Below are positions 9,208 to 17,413 of a DNA stretch of 64,000 nt, piece by piece. The translations under genes and the position numbers were made by a program. How positions within the stretch are numbered: position 1 is the first letter of the stretch; every line of letters begins with the position of its first letter. Source of the DNA: Terriglobia bacterium (GTDB lineage: Bacteria; Acidobacteriota; Terriglobia; JAIQFV01); NCBI GenBank assembly GCA_028716525.1, contig JAQUPQ010000010.1, forward strand, positions 1 to 64,000. Direction: 5' to 3'. The notes under the pieces were generated by a model, which had not been told where the DNA came from, made no database searches, and worked only from the letters and a program-made list of their open reading frames with translations.

Positions 9208-9224
9208 TTGGAGAATTCATTGCT
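9208..9224 (+). promoter_or_regulatory. Candidate sigma-54 promoter (-24/-12)
   Basis: TTGG-N8-TTGC-T gives GG (9210-9211) and GC (9222-9223) exactly 10 bases apart. This matches the consensus -24 YTGG and -12 TTGCW elements, although the CACG part is poorly matched. Transcription would start near 9235 and cover the small ORF at 9308 and the subtilase. A sigma-54 activator is encoded at the start of the window, which adds weight. One site read by eye can arise by chance. Confidence 0.4.
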
Positions 9225-9235
9225 CAACAAGGGCG

Positions 9236-9271
9236 GGCCTGAAGCGAGACGTACCTCGTCGGGCCGGTTTT
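9236..9271 (+). terminator. GC-rich hairpin followed by GGTTTT
   Basis: GGCCTGA (9236-9242) plus CGAG (9245-9248) pair with CTCG (9255-9258) plus TCGGGCC (9259-9265), with a two-base bulge and one G-T pair, around loop ACGTAC. A GGTTTT tail follows. It can be the terminator of the exporter gene. If the promoter at 9208 is real, it would instead be a structure at the very 5' end of the subtilase transcript. Confidence 0.45.
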
Positions 9272-9307
9272 CCAAGAAAATCAAATAGAGACGCGCAGGG
9301 AGAAAAA

Positions 9308-9529
9308 ATGAGCCCGACATTCAAAAAGAGACAAAAACAAAAGAGTGAATTTGCTCACACCTCTGAAAAAACTCCGGCTCACCCCATGGAAGCCTCTGAT
9401 GTGACGTCCGCATTCCGCGGCGCACGACATCTCTGGAATCGCCAGACCATTTGGGAATTTCAGCCTGCTTTTGTGCCCTCTGATGCCATCTTGGTTCTCC
9501 CCATAGATGCAAACCACAAAGGATGGTAA
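9308..9529 (+). CDS. Small basic protein of unknown function abutting the subtilase gene
   Basis: A 73-residue product preceded by AGGGAG with a 5-6 base gap to the ATG. Its TAA ends 8 bases before the likely subtilase start, so the two could be translationally coupled. The N-terminus is highly basic (MSPTFKKRQKQK). The middle contains NRQTIWEFQPAF and the end is DANHKGW. There is no signal peptide or membrane helix. It may be a chaperone, a propeptide-like factor or a second small peptide of the locus. The family was not recognised, and it could be spurious despite the good ribosome site. Confidence 0.45.
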   Translation: MSPTFKKRQKQKSEFAHTSEKTPAHPMEASDVTSAFRGARHLWNRQTIWEFQPAFVPSDAILVLPIDANHKGW

Positions 9530-9536
9530 TGCGGTG

Positions 9537-11429
9537 ATGCGACGAATCCGATTGATTCTTTTGATCCTGGCGACGGCCCTGATGCTTCCGAGCGCAGCCG
9601 CGGCCCAAAGAATTGACAAACTCGATCGAGGTTTGAGAGCCCGCGTGAATCGCGGAGATCACGGAATGGTGCGTGTCATTCTTCGCACCAAACTTTCGCC
9701 GGATGACATCAATCCCAGCGAGATGATCGGGCGATGGGCCCGGCCCAAGAAGAATCTATATGCTATCGGTGGGGTGAGCGCCGATGTGGATGTTCGGGAC
9801 CTGGAGGGGCTCGCCCAAGACGGTGAGATTGAGGGAATCTCCGAAGATTACGTGGTGCGACCCTATAACGACACCACCGTGAAATCAGTGGGTGCGGATA
9901 TCGCACAACAAATTTACAGTGTCGATGGTCGGGGGATCGGCATCGCAATTTTGGACACGGGAGTGTCTCCGGATACCAAGGGCAGGGATTTGGACAACGA
10001 TCACGGAAAAGGAAGTCGTGTTATTGCTGAAACCAACACTTCGGAGAGCCATGGCGCCCCGAACGATTTTTACGGCCACGGAACCCATGTCGCAGGCATT
10101 GCCGCGGGGAACGGAGATCAATCCAAGGGCATTCTGGCGGGTATCGCTCCGGGGGCCAATATCATCAACGTAAAAGTCCTGGGTAATGACGGCTCGGGCT
10201 ACGTCAGCGATGTCATCGAAGGAATCCAGTGGGTCATCCAAAACAAGGATAACTACAATATCCGCATCATCAATCTTTCACTCGGCCATCCGATCGCTGA
10301 ATCCTACAAAACCGACCCGCTCACTCAAGCCTGCGAAGCGGCGGTCCATGCCGGCCTCTTCGTTGTTGTGGCTGCAGGAAACTATGGTCAGGATCAGTCC
10401 GGCAACATTGTCTATGGCGGAATCACCAGCCCGGGGAACGATCCCCTGGTCATCACGGTGGGGGCCATAAAGACGGAGGGAACTTCCAATCGTTCTGATG
10501 ATTTGATCGCCAACTACAGTTCACGTGGCCCTACGGCCATCGATCTGATTTCTAAACCCGATCTCGTGGCCCCGGGCAATCGGATCAAATCCATCGCCGA
10601 CCACAGTTCAAACAAGAAAGATCTCTTCGACCTGTACCCTCAAAACCGGGTGGACCCGACCTATTACGGAGAAAAACCCAAGAACCCCGACGATGATCAG
10701 TACTTCATCCTCAGCGGCACCTCGATGGCCACTCCGGTGGTCTCGGGAACATTGGCTTTGATGCTTCAGGCGAACCCGAATCTGACCCCCAATCTGGCGA
10801 AGGCCATCCTGATGGTGACGGCTCAAGATCTCCATCAACCGTTCATTGTACAAGGCGCAGGGTATTTGAATACTTATGGTGCTGTAATGCTGGCGCAGGA
10901 CATCCTGCAGCCGGGCGGTCTCGCTTCTTCATCCCAACTCCTGGACAAAGGATCCAGTTTGTCCACGCAAAACCAAATCCAGGGCGACAACATCATCTGG
11001 GGCGGAAACATCATCTGGGGCGGAAACATTATTTGGGGCGGAACCATCGAAAACAATCTTCCTCTTTGGAGTTCGCAAGTGGATTGGGGCAGTGGAACCC
11101 TCGCGTGGAACAACGGGACCCTGCTCTGGAACGGCGGAAATGTCTGGAATAAGGGTAATGCGACTTGGAGCAACAACGTGATCTGGGGTGGAAACATCAT
11201 TTGGGGAGGGAACTATACCGGTACAAGCGTCGTCTCGCTCCTCAATGTGGTGCAATATTCCAGCCCGATATGGACGGCCAATACCATTTGGGCCGCGAGT
11301 AACGTCGTGTGGAACAACGGCAATGCTGTTTGGAACACTGGAAACACGGTCTTCAGCAGCGGCAATACCATTTGGACCGATGGAAACGCTGTCTGGAGTT
11401 CGTCGATCCTCATCAACGGAGAAAATTAA
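9537..11429 (+). CDS. Secreted subtilisin-like serine protease (S8) with C-terminal W-G-G-N repeats
   Basis: A secreted serine endopeptidase of about 630 residues. It has a signal peptide (MRRIRLILLILATALMLPSAAAA) and an I9-like propeptide region. The catalytic triad is Asp (ILDTG, about 140), His (GHGTHVAG, about 184) and Ser (GTSMATP, about 396). After residue 460 the protein becomes a tail of short N-x-I/V-W-x-x-G-N repeats rich in Asn, Trp and Gly, including three tandem NIIWGGN units. The tail probably forms a repeat structure for surface attachment or secretion. I chose the ATG at 9537 because it gives a clean signal peptide. A GTG at 9534 and an ATG at 9507 are in the same frame. The repeat motif is shared with the tiny peptide at 6063. 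Confidence 0.92.
   Translation: MRRIRLILLILATALMLPSAAAAQRIDKLDRGLRARVNRGDHGMVRVILRTKLSPDDINPSEMIGRWARPKKNLYAIGGVSADVDVRDLEGLAQDGEIEGISEDYVVRPYNDTTVKSVGADIAQQIYSVDGRGIGIAILDTGVSPDTKGRDLDNDHGKGSRVIAETNTSESHGAPNDFYGHGTHVAGIAAGNGDQSKGILAGIAPGANIINVKVLGNDGSGYVSDVIEGIQWVIQNKDNYNIRIINLSLGHPIAESYKTDPLTQACEAAVHAGLFVVVAAGNYGQDQSGNIVYGGITSPGNDPLVITVGAIKTEGTSNRSDDLIANYSSRGPTAIDLISKPDLVAPGNRIKSIADHSSNKKDLFDLYPQNRVDPTYYGEKPKNPDDDQYFILSGTSMATPVVSGTLALMLQANPNLTPNLAKAILMVTAQDLHQPFIVQGAGYLNTYGAVMLAQDILQPGGLASSSQLLDKGSSLSTQNQIQGDNIIWGGNIIWGGNIIWGGTIENNLPLWSSQVDWGSGTLAWNNGTLLWNGGNVWNKGNATWSNNVIWGGNIIWGGNYTGTSVVSLLNVVQYSSPIWTANTIWAASNVVWNNGNAVWNTGNTVFSSGNTIWTDGNAVWSSSILINGEN
10989..11042 (+). repeat. Three tandem 18-nt units coding NIIWGG
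   Basis: Three consecutive 18-base units (10989-11006, 11007-11024, 11025-11042) encode N-I-I-W-G-G each. The first two are identical and the third has silent changes only. Further degenerate units continue to about 11400. Recent tandem duplication within the tail is likely. Confidence 0.85.
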
Positions 11430-11510
11430 TAGAGGACGGCAGCCAGTTATTTCGGTCGGTCTCAAGCCATCAGGGGCCTGAAAGCTTTCTGTAACTTGAG
11501 GAGGAGCTCA

Positions 11511-13991
11511 GTGGTGCAGAAGTATCTGAAAAAAATTCACCTTCTGGACATCTACATCTTCGCGATTTCTGCCCTGGGGGCGTATTTCCTCATTCACGCG
11601 GCCGTGACCGTGGACTATACGGCCCACTGGAAAGATCTGCTGACCCTCGTGGTGCTCAGTGGGGCAACGGCCTTCCTTCAAGTTGCTCTTCCTTTCTCAA
11701 AGGCATCCATTTCTGTTTCCTATGCCATTGTCTTCACCAGCATTCTCCTTTTGCCGCCGAGCGGGACCGTGCTGGTCGCTTTCGTGTCGGCTCTTTCAGG
11801 ATACCTCCGAAGTCCGACCAAACAATTTCGATTCAGTGTATTGACCTTCAATATCGGCAATCTTATTTTGAGCGCTGTCGCCGCCTGCAATCTGCTCAGC
11901 CTCTTTACCAATGTGAAATGGTTCTGGAGGGGTTGGCAGGCCCTGCCCCTATTGACGGCCACTTCGGTCTACTTCCTCGTAAGCACCTTCTCGATCGGGC
12001 TGGCCATTTCCCTTAAAGAATCCAAGAACGTCAAAGAAACCTGGAAACAAACATTCTTTTGGACGGCGCCCAGCTTTTACGTCGGAGCTTCCATTGCGTG
12101 GGCATTGACGGTCTTTTACCAACAGTTTGGAATCGCGGTTGTCCTGCTTGCGATTCCTCCGCTGTATCTCACCTATTACACGCACAAGATGTACATGGGT
12201 CGCTTGCGGGAGAACAATGACCACCTCAAGCACCTTGCGGACTTGCATTTGCGCACCATTGAAGCCTTGGCCCTGGCCATTGACGCCAAGGATGAAACCA
12301 CGCATCTGCATTTGCAGCGTGTGCGGATTTTTGCCAGCGGAATTGCCAAAGCCTTGAGTCTTCCCGAACCTGAAGTCCAAGCCATCCGGGCCGGCGCTTT
12401 ACTCCACGATGTCGGCAAGTTGGCGGTCCCCGAATATATTCTCAATAAGCCGGGCAAATTGACCCCGCAAGAATTCAATCGCATGAAGATTCATCCCATT
12501 GTGGGTGCCGAGATCCTGTCGGCGGTCAACTTTCCATATCCGGTGGTGCCGGTGGTCTTGTGCCACCACGAGAAATATGACGGTACCGGTTATCCCAACG
12601 GGTTGAAGGGCGAAGAGATTCCCATCACGGCCAGAATTCTCTCGGTGGTGGATTGCTTTGACGCACTGGCTTCCGACCGGCCCTATCGCAAAGCCTTGAA
12701 GCCGGAAGATGCCATGCAATACATCGGGGATCAAAAAAGCAAGGCCTTTGATCCGGCGATCGTCGAACTGTTTCAAGAACTTTATCCCCAGCTGGAAGCA
12801 GAAGCTTGGGCCGCGGCTCAGGAGGCCCAACGCATTTCCTCCAACCAGCCCACGCTCTCGTTCCACTTTAATCCTGTGGCGGAAGCCCAGGCAAAACCCG
12901 CGGCCGGTTTCAGCGAGCCGGTAAAAATCAATCATCTGAAGAACATCGCGGCCGCCAATCAAGAGGTTTATTCATTGTACGAGCTTGTTCAAAGTGTGGG
13001 AACCAGCCTCAGCCTGGTTGAAACCTTGAGCCTTATCGCCGCCAAGATTCGAAAGGTCATCCCCTGCGATTCATGCGTGACCTACCTGCGGCAAGAGAAC
13101 CGGTTGGTGCCCCAATACATCGACGGAAAAGAGAAAGAGACCTTTTCGGGTCTTTCCATCCCCTTGGGCGAGGGAATTTCCGGGTGGGTCGCCGAAAACA
13201 AGCGGCCTCTGATCAACGCCAACCCGGCGGTGGAATTTGGATATTTGGGCAACGCCGCGCGTTTTACCTTGATGCGTTCCGGCCTCTCCATTCCCCTCCT
13301 GGTGAAGGAAGAAGTTCTCGGTGTCATTACGCTCTATGACGAGTTGCCCAATAAGTTCGTCGGCGACAATCTTCGGGTTCTGGAACTCATTTCCGCCAAG
13401 GCCGCCTTGGCGATTAAGAATGCCATGACCTTCGAGCGCACCTACGAGAATTCTTTGACCGACGCGCTCACGGGCTTGCCCAACTCCCGGCATATGTTCC
13501 TGAAGCTCGACGAAGAAATCGCCCGGGCCCGGCGGAATGGAACCACGCTCGCCATCCTGGCGATGGATCTGGATTTCTTCAAAGAGATCAACGACTCGTT
13601 CGGCCACACCGTCGGCGACAAAGTGCTCCGTCAAATTGCCAAACAATTGCGCAGCACGCTTCGAGACTATGACTTTGTCGCCCGCCTGGGCGGCGACGAG
13701 TTTATGGCGGTGCTTCCCGGTCTTTCCGACGAGGATGTCCAGAAGAAGATGCAGCAGATTCAGTCCGAGGTCGAAAACCTGCAGTCGGAGAAACGCTTCG
13801 GACGATCCATTCGAACCTCCGTCAGCATCGGTGCGGCCACGTTCCCGCGCGACGGCAAAGATGCCGACACGCTTCTATCGGTGGCGGACGTCCGAATGTA
13901 CGACAACAAGTTTGAACAAAAGAAACGGCGGCAGGAAATTGATTTCTCCCTGGCCTCCATGGACAAGGAGAATCACTTCCCGATTCAGTAA
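11511..13991 (+). CDS. Membrane-bound HD-GYP phosphodiesterase with GAF and GGDEF domains
   Basis: An 826-residue c-di-GMP enzyme. The N-terminal 230 residues hold about six to eight hydrophobic segments (a MASE-like sensor). The HD-GYP domain follows with HD at 299-300, and its HHEKYDGTGYP motif is intact. A GAF domain lies at about 490-640. The C-terminal GGDEF domain has an intact GGDEF signature at 727-731 (RLGGDEFMA). Both synthesis and breakdown of c-di-GMP are therefore possible in one chain. AGGAGG at 11499-11504 points to the GTG at 11511 (or 11514) as start, rather than the TTG at 11496. A strong terminator follows the gene. Confidence 0.92.
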   Translation: MVQKYLKKIHLLDIYIFAISALGAYFLIHAAVTVDYTAHWKDLLTLVVLSGATAFLQVALPFSKASISVSYAIVFTSILLLPPSGTVLVAFVSALSGYLRSPTKQFRFSVLTFNIGNLILSAVAACNLLSLFTNVKWFWRGWQALPLLTATSVYFLVSTFSIGLAISLKESKNVKETWKQTFFWTAPSFYVGASIAWALTVFYQQFGIAVVLLAIPPLYLTYYTHKMYMGRLRENNDHLKHLADLHLRTIEALALAIDAKDETTHLHLQRVRIFASGIAKALSLPEPEVQAIRAGALLHDVGKLAVPEYILNKPGKLTPQEFNRMKIHPIVGAEILSAVNFPYPVVPVVLCHHEKYDGTGYPNGLKGEEIPITARILSVVDCFDALASDRPYRKALKPEDAMQYIGDQKSKAFDPAIVELFQELYPQLEAEAWAAAQEAQRISSNQPTLSFHFNPVAEAQAKPAAGFSEPVKINHLKNIAAANQEVYSLYELVQSVGTSLSLVETLSLIAAKIRKVIPCDSCVTYLRQENRLVPQYIDGKEKETFSGLSIPLGEGISGWVAENKRPLINANPAVEFGYLGNAARFTLMRSGLSIPLLVKEEVLGVITLYDELPNKFVGDNLRVLELISAKAALAIKNAMTFERTYENSLTDALTGLPNSRHMFLKLDEEIARARRNGTTLAILAMDLDFFKEINDSFGHTVGDKVLRQIAKQLRSTLRDYDFVARLGGDEFMAVLPGLSDEDVQKKMQQIQSEVENLQSEKRFGRSIRTSVSIGAATFPRDGKDADTLLSVADVRMYDNKFEQKKRRQEIDFSLASMDKENHFPIQ

Positions 13992-14028
13992 CGCCGAACA
14001 AGTTCTCTCTTCCGACGCAACACTTGAA

Positions 14029-14065
14029 GCCTGCGCGAATCCTCCTCCGCGCAGGCCTTTTTTTT
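14029..14065 (+). terminator. Rho-independent terminator after the HD-GYP/GGDEF gene
   Basis: GCCTGCGCG (14029-14037) pairs perfectly with CGCGCAGGC (14048-14056) and is followed by CTTTTTTTT. It is a textbook intrinsic terminator. Confidence 0.93.
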
Positions 14066-14097
14066 GCGATCGACTTTCATAAATATCCAGCCCCCGC

Positions 14098-14103
14098 TAT
14101 AAT
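14098..14103 (+). promoter_or_regulatory. TATAAT -10 element immediately before the dppB-like start
   Basis: A perfect TATAAT ends 6 bases before the ATG at 14110, and no Shine-Dalgarno sequence is present. This suggests a leaderless transcript, although no good -35 box is visible. Confidence 0.45.
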
Positions 14104-14109
14104 CCCGGC

Positions 14110-15081
14110 ATGCTGCGCCGTCTGATCCAGCGGCTCCTCATATCCATCCCCTTGATACTCGGCATCACGTTCTTTTCGTTTCTGCTGATGCATACGGCCC
14201 AGGGCGATTTCCTGTCGTCCATGCAGCTCAATCCCCAGATCGACCAGCGAACCATCCAAACCGCGCGCTCGCAGTTCGGGCTGGATCGCCCCTGGTACGT
14301 TCAGTATGAAAAATGGATGGTACAAATCCTGCACGGCAATTTGGGGTATTCGTTCGCTTTCCAGGAGCCGGTCGGCAGCATGATCGGATCCTTCGCCGAA
14401 AACACGATTCTGCTTTCAGTCACGTCCTTGGGAATCGCCCTTCTGATTGCATTTCCGGTGGGAATTTTCAGCGCCCTAAAGAGAAATTCCTGGATCGATC
14501 GCATCATTCAATTCATTTCAACCGCCGGAATGTCGGTTCCCACGATTCTGGTGGCGCTCTTGGCGCTCCTCGTGGCGTCCCGAACGCAGTGGTTCCCCAT
14601 TGGGGGGCGTCAGCAGGTCCTTATTTCAGAAATGAGTTGGGGTGAAAATCTTCTGGACCTGTTACACCACTTGGCCCTGCCCGCACTGGTCCTCTCCATC
14701 AATCCGACCATCCTTTATATACGCCAGGTGCGCAGCAATGTGGCTTCCGTATTAAGCGATCCCTTCATGACCAGCGCCCAGGCCAAAGGCCTCCACCCCG
14801 CCCGTATTCTCTGGGCGCACGCGCTTCGAAACGCTCTCAACCCCATCATCTCCCTGTTCGGTTTCTCGTTCGCCAATCTTCTGAACGGCGCCTTTTTGGT
14901 CGAGATTATCATGTCCTGGCCGGGCTTGGGGCGATTGACGTTTGACGCCCTTCTGGCCCGGGATTTGTATCTCGTCATGGGATCCCTGACCCTGGCATCG
15001 GTGATGTTGATGGGAGGAAATTTACTGGCCGATCTTCTCATGGCCTGGAACGATCCGAGAATACGCCGGGCCTCAGTTTAG
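14110..15081 (+). CDS. ABC transporter permease, oligopeptide/dipeptide type (DppB/OppB-like)
   Basis: A 323-residue inner-membrane permease of a peptide or nickel-type importer. Several hydrophobic helices are clear, starting with MLRRLIQRLLISIPLILGITFFSFLL, the typical N-terminus of the DppB family. The loop with NPTILYIRQVRSNV...DPFMTSAQAKGL is the EAA-like motif that contacts the ATPase. The second permease follows after 57 bases. No binding protein or ATPase gene is present in the window, so these subunits must come from elsewhere. The amino-sugar salvage genes downstream suggest that peptides or muropeptides are the cargo; this is inference. Confidence 0.88.
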   Translation: MLRRLIQRLLISIPLILGITFFSFLLMHTAQGDFLSSMQLNPQIDQRTIQTARSQFGLDRPWYVQYEKWMVQILHGNLGYSFAFQEPVGSMIGSFAENTILLSVTSLGIALLIAFPVGIFSALKRNSWIDRIIQFISTAGMSVPTILVALLALLVASRTQWFPIGGRQQVLISEMSWGENLLDLLHHLALPALVLSINPTILYIRQVRSNVASVLSDPFMTSAQAKGLHPARILWAHALRNALNPIISLFGFSFANLLNGAFLVEIIMSWPGLGRLTFDALLARDLYLVMGSLTLASVMLMGGNLLADLLMAWNDPRIRRASV

Positions 15082-15138
15082 AAAGGCCCCCAACCGCAGA
15101 ACGACTCAGATTCCATCGCGGTCTTTCTGCAGATTTCT

Positions 15139-16110
15139 ATGGATGGAAACGGCAAAACCAGCGTATTGAGGCAACCGCGGTTCCGATGCGGCATCGGACT
15201 GCTGGCCTTTATCACCCTATTGGCGCTGGGTGCGGACTTCATCGCTCCGTATTCCCCTTCCACCCAATTTAGAGAATCGTATATCTCGGCGCCTTGGCAT
15301 GACAACAATCCCTCCATTCAGGGATCGCCTCGCCTCACATTCTTTGCTGTGGGCGAACCGTATCGTTGGCTCGGACTGGTGCCCTGCCGCCGGCATTTAT
15401 TGGGATCTTCCAACTCGGCGCATCTGTTTCTTCTGGGCGCCGATGAATTCGGGCGCGACCTTTTCTCGCGGCTGCTTTTCGGGGCGCGCATTTCCCTTCT
15501 CGTGGGCCTGGTGGGCGTGGTCATATCGTTCGGAGTCGGAGTCTTGCTGGGGGGCCTTTCCGGATATTTCTCCGGATGGGTCGACCAGATCATAATGCGA
15601 AGCTCCGAACTCTTCCTGGCGCTTCCCGGATTGTATTTGCTTCTCACCCTGCGCTCGGTTTTTCCTCGAGAACTCTCTTCGACTGCCAGTTTCTTCCTGA
15701 TTATCGCCATTTTGTCGCTAGTAAATTGGGGATCCATTGCCCGCGTCATTCGCGGCATGGTGCTTTCCCTCCGCCAGAGTGACTTTGTGGAAGCCGCTCG
15801 CGCTTCGGGATGCACCCACCTCCGGGTTTTGGTGCGACACATCCTTCCTAACACCGCTCCCTTTCTGACCGCGCAGGCCCTGCTCAGCATTCCCTACTAC
15901 ATTCTCGGAGAGATCGCCCTGTCATTCCTGGGGCTGGGAATCCAAGAACCCACACCCAGTTGGGGAAACATGCTGGCGTCGGCAATGAACGTCAATTCAC
16001 TCACACAGCACCCCTGGATCCTTTCTCCCGGCGCCGCTATTTTTCTTGTGGTTTTGGCCTTCAACCTGGTGGGCGAGGAACTCAACGATGCCTTTTCGCC
16101 TCGAAAATAA
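15139..16110 (+). CDS. ABC transporter permease, oligopeptide/dipeptide type (DppC/OppC-like)
   Basis: A 323-residue permease, partner of the preceding DppB-like protein. It has one N-terminal helix, a periplasmic region, and then the conserved block GADEFGRDLFSRLLFGARISL typical of DppC/OppC. The cytoplasmic EAA-type loop is DFVEAARASGCTHLRVLVRHILPN. The C-terminus has the family motif PTPSWGNML. Gene order DppB-DppC is conserved in this transporter family. It is followed within 170 bases by the SIS-domain gene of the salvage cluster. Confidence 0.9.
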   Translation: MDGNGKTSVLRQPRFRCGIGLLAFITLLALGADFIAPYSPSTQFRESYISAPWHDNNPSIQGSPRLTFFAVGEPYRWLGLVPCRRHLLGSSNSAHLFLLGADEFGRDLFSRLLFGARISLLVGLVGVVISFGVGVLLGGLSGYFSGWVDQIIMRSSELFLALPGLYLLLTLRSVFPRELSSTASFFLIIAILSLVNWGSIARVIRGMVLSLRQSDFVEAARASGCTHLRVLVRHILPNTAPFLTAQALLSIPYYILGEIALSFLGLGIQEPTPSWGNMLASAMNVNSLTQHPWILSPGAAIFLVVLAFNLVGEELNDAFSPRK

Positions 16111-16278
16111 TCACGACGCCGATTTTTCCGGCCCCAATACTTTTGAGTACCGGCATGCCTCCGCGCGTTGTGAGTGTGCTAGAATGGCGCGAGCATTTGG
16201 AATTTGAGAGGCATTCCGCCTCGCTCCGCGAACGACCATCCTTTGTTTCAGCGTGCCAAGCCGGGAGCCCGCGATACC

Positions 16279-17319
16279 ATGTCCCTGATGCTTCAAGAGA
16301 TTTTCGAACAACCTCACGCCTTGGAACGCACGCTTTCCTCCGAACGGAGACACGCCGAACGATTGAGCCGGCGGATGCATGAACGACGGGCTTCGCTGAT
16401 TGTGCTGGTGGCACGCGGAACCTCCGACAACGCCGCGCAATTCGGTCGTTACTTGCTGGAAATTTCAACCGGGATTCCGGTTTCGTTGGCGGCCCCTTCC
16501 GTGCATACTTTGTACCGGGCGCGCTTGCGTCTTTCCAGTGCGATTGTCATCGGGATTTCGCAGTCCGGAGAATCCACGGATATCAACATCACCCTCGAGA
16601 ACGCCAAGCGTTCCGGCGCCATGACCATCGGAATCACCAACGATTCATCCTCCCCATTGGCCAAAATCGTCGATGAAGTCTTCGTGACGCGCGCCGGGCG
16701 GGAGCGGAGTGTCGCAGCCACCAAGACTTACACCACCCAGCTGATGGTGCTCTATCTTCTGGCCTCGGCGCTCAGGAATTCCAGCGGAGAGGGTTTTAAA
16801 GCCCTGGCCCGGATTCCGGAGTGGACTGCCCGCGCCTTGAAGCTCCAACCAACATTACTCGAGATGGTGGAACGATATCGCTTCATGCGCCAATGCGCCG
16901 TCGTGGGACGCGGTTTGAATTACGCTAATGCTTTGGAGTTGGGCATCAAGTTGATGGAAACCTGTTATGTCGGGGCCGAACGATTTTCATCGGCCGACTT
17001 TTTACACGGGCCCATCGCGATGGTGGAAGGGGGATTCCCTGTTTTTGTATTTGCGCCGCCGGGCCAGGTGTTCCCGGATATTCGGAACTTGATTTATAAA
17101 TTAGGGCGTCTGAAAGCCGAGACCGTAGTGATTTCCAGCGAAACTTCCATCTTGGAGAAAGCCACACGAGCCTTGCGGATTCCCGATCGAATTCCGGATT
17201 TGTATTCGCCGATTCCCTACATTGTTCCGGGCCAGATGTTTTCCGCCCTGCTGGCGGAAGCCAAAGGACTGAGCCCCGATCGGCCGCGTTCGCTCAGCAA
17301 AATTACGCGCACCGTCTGA
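16279..17319 (+). CDS. SIS-domain aminosugar isomerase/deaminase (NagB-II/AgaS-like)
   Basis: A protein of about 346 residues with two sugar isomerase (SIS) domains. It resembles the isomerase half of GlmS and the glucosamine-6-phosphate deaminases of the NagB-II type. It has ARGTSDNAAQFGRY in the first lobe and the phosphosugar-binding GISQSGESTD. The segment RERSVAATKTYTTQL is typical of GlmS-type enzymes. It lacks the glutaminase domain of GlmS, which fits a catabolic deaminase converting GlcN-6-P to Fru-6-P. I chose the ATG at 16279 because GGGAG lies 11 bases upstream and MSLMLQEIFEQP is the usual family start. Confidence 0.86.
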   Translation: MSLMLQEIFEQPHALERTLSSERRHAERLSRRMHERRASLIVLVARGTSDNAAQFGRYLLEISTGIPVSLAAPSVHTLYRARLRLSSAIVIGISQSGESTDINITLENAKRSGAMTIGITNDSSSPLAKIVDEVFVTRAGRERSVAATKTYTTQLMVLYLLASALRNSSGEGFKALARIPEWTARALKLQPTLLEMVERYRFMRQCAVVGRGLNYANALELGIKLMETCYVGAERFSSADFLHGPIAMVEGGFPVFVFAPPGQVFPDIRNLIYKLGRLKAETVVISSETSILEKATRALRIPDRIPDLYSPIPYIVPGQMFSALLAEAKGLSPDRPRSLSKITRTV

Positions 17320-17413
17320 GGACAAAAGAGGACCGCCTCTGAGATCGGCCTGAAAACTGTTTCGTTGTTCTGAAGTTTCAAAACCTCTTGAGCAGGAACA
17401 CGGAAATTGTTCT

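Larger units (their letters stand above)
8956..9307. other. Intergenic region between exporter and subtilase genes
   Basis: About 350 bases with no long gene. It holds a short dyad CGGTC-N5-GACCG (9132-9146), a sigma-54-like promoter (9208-9224) and a GC-rich hairpin (9236-9265). The next small ORF starts at 9308. Confidence 0.55.

Noticed and set aside
9230-9307. Structured leader of the subtilase unit as a c-di-GMP riboswitch
   Set aside because: The conserved core bases and the two-helix layout of the known c-di-GMP riboswitches are absent.
10989-11400. Regular repeats in the subtilase gene as a possible CRISPR-like array
   Set aside because: Units are in frame, code for N-I-I-W-G-G and have no unique spacers.
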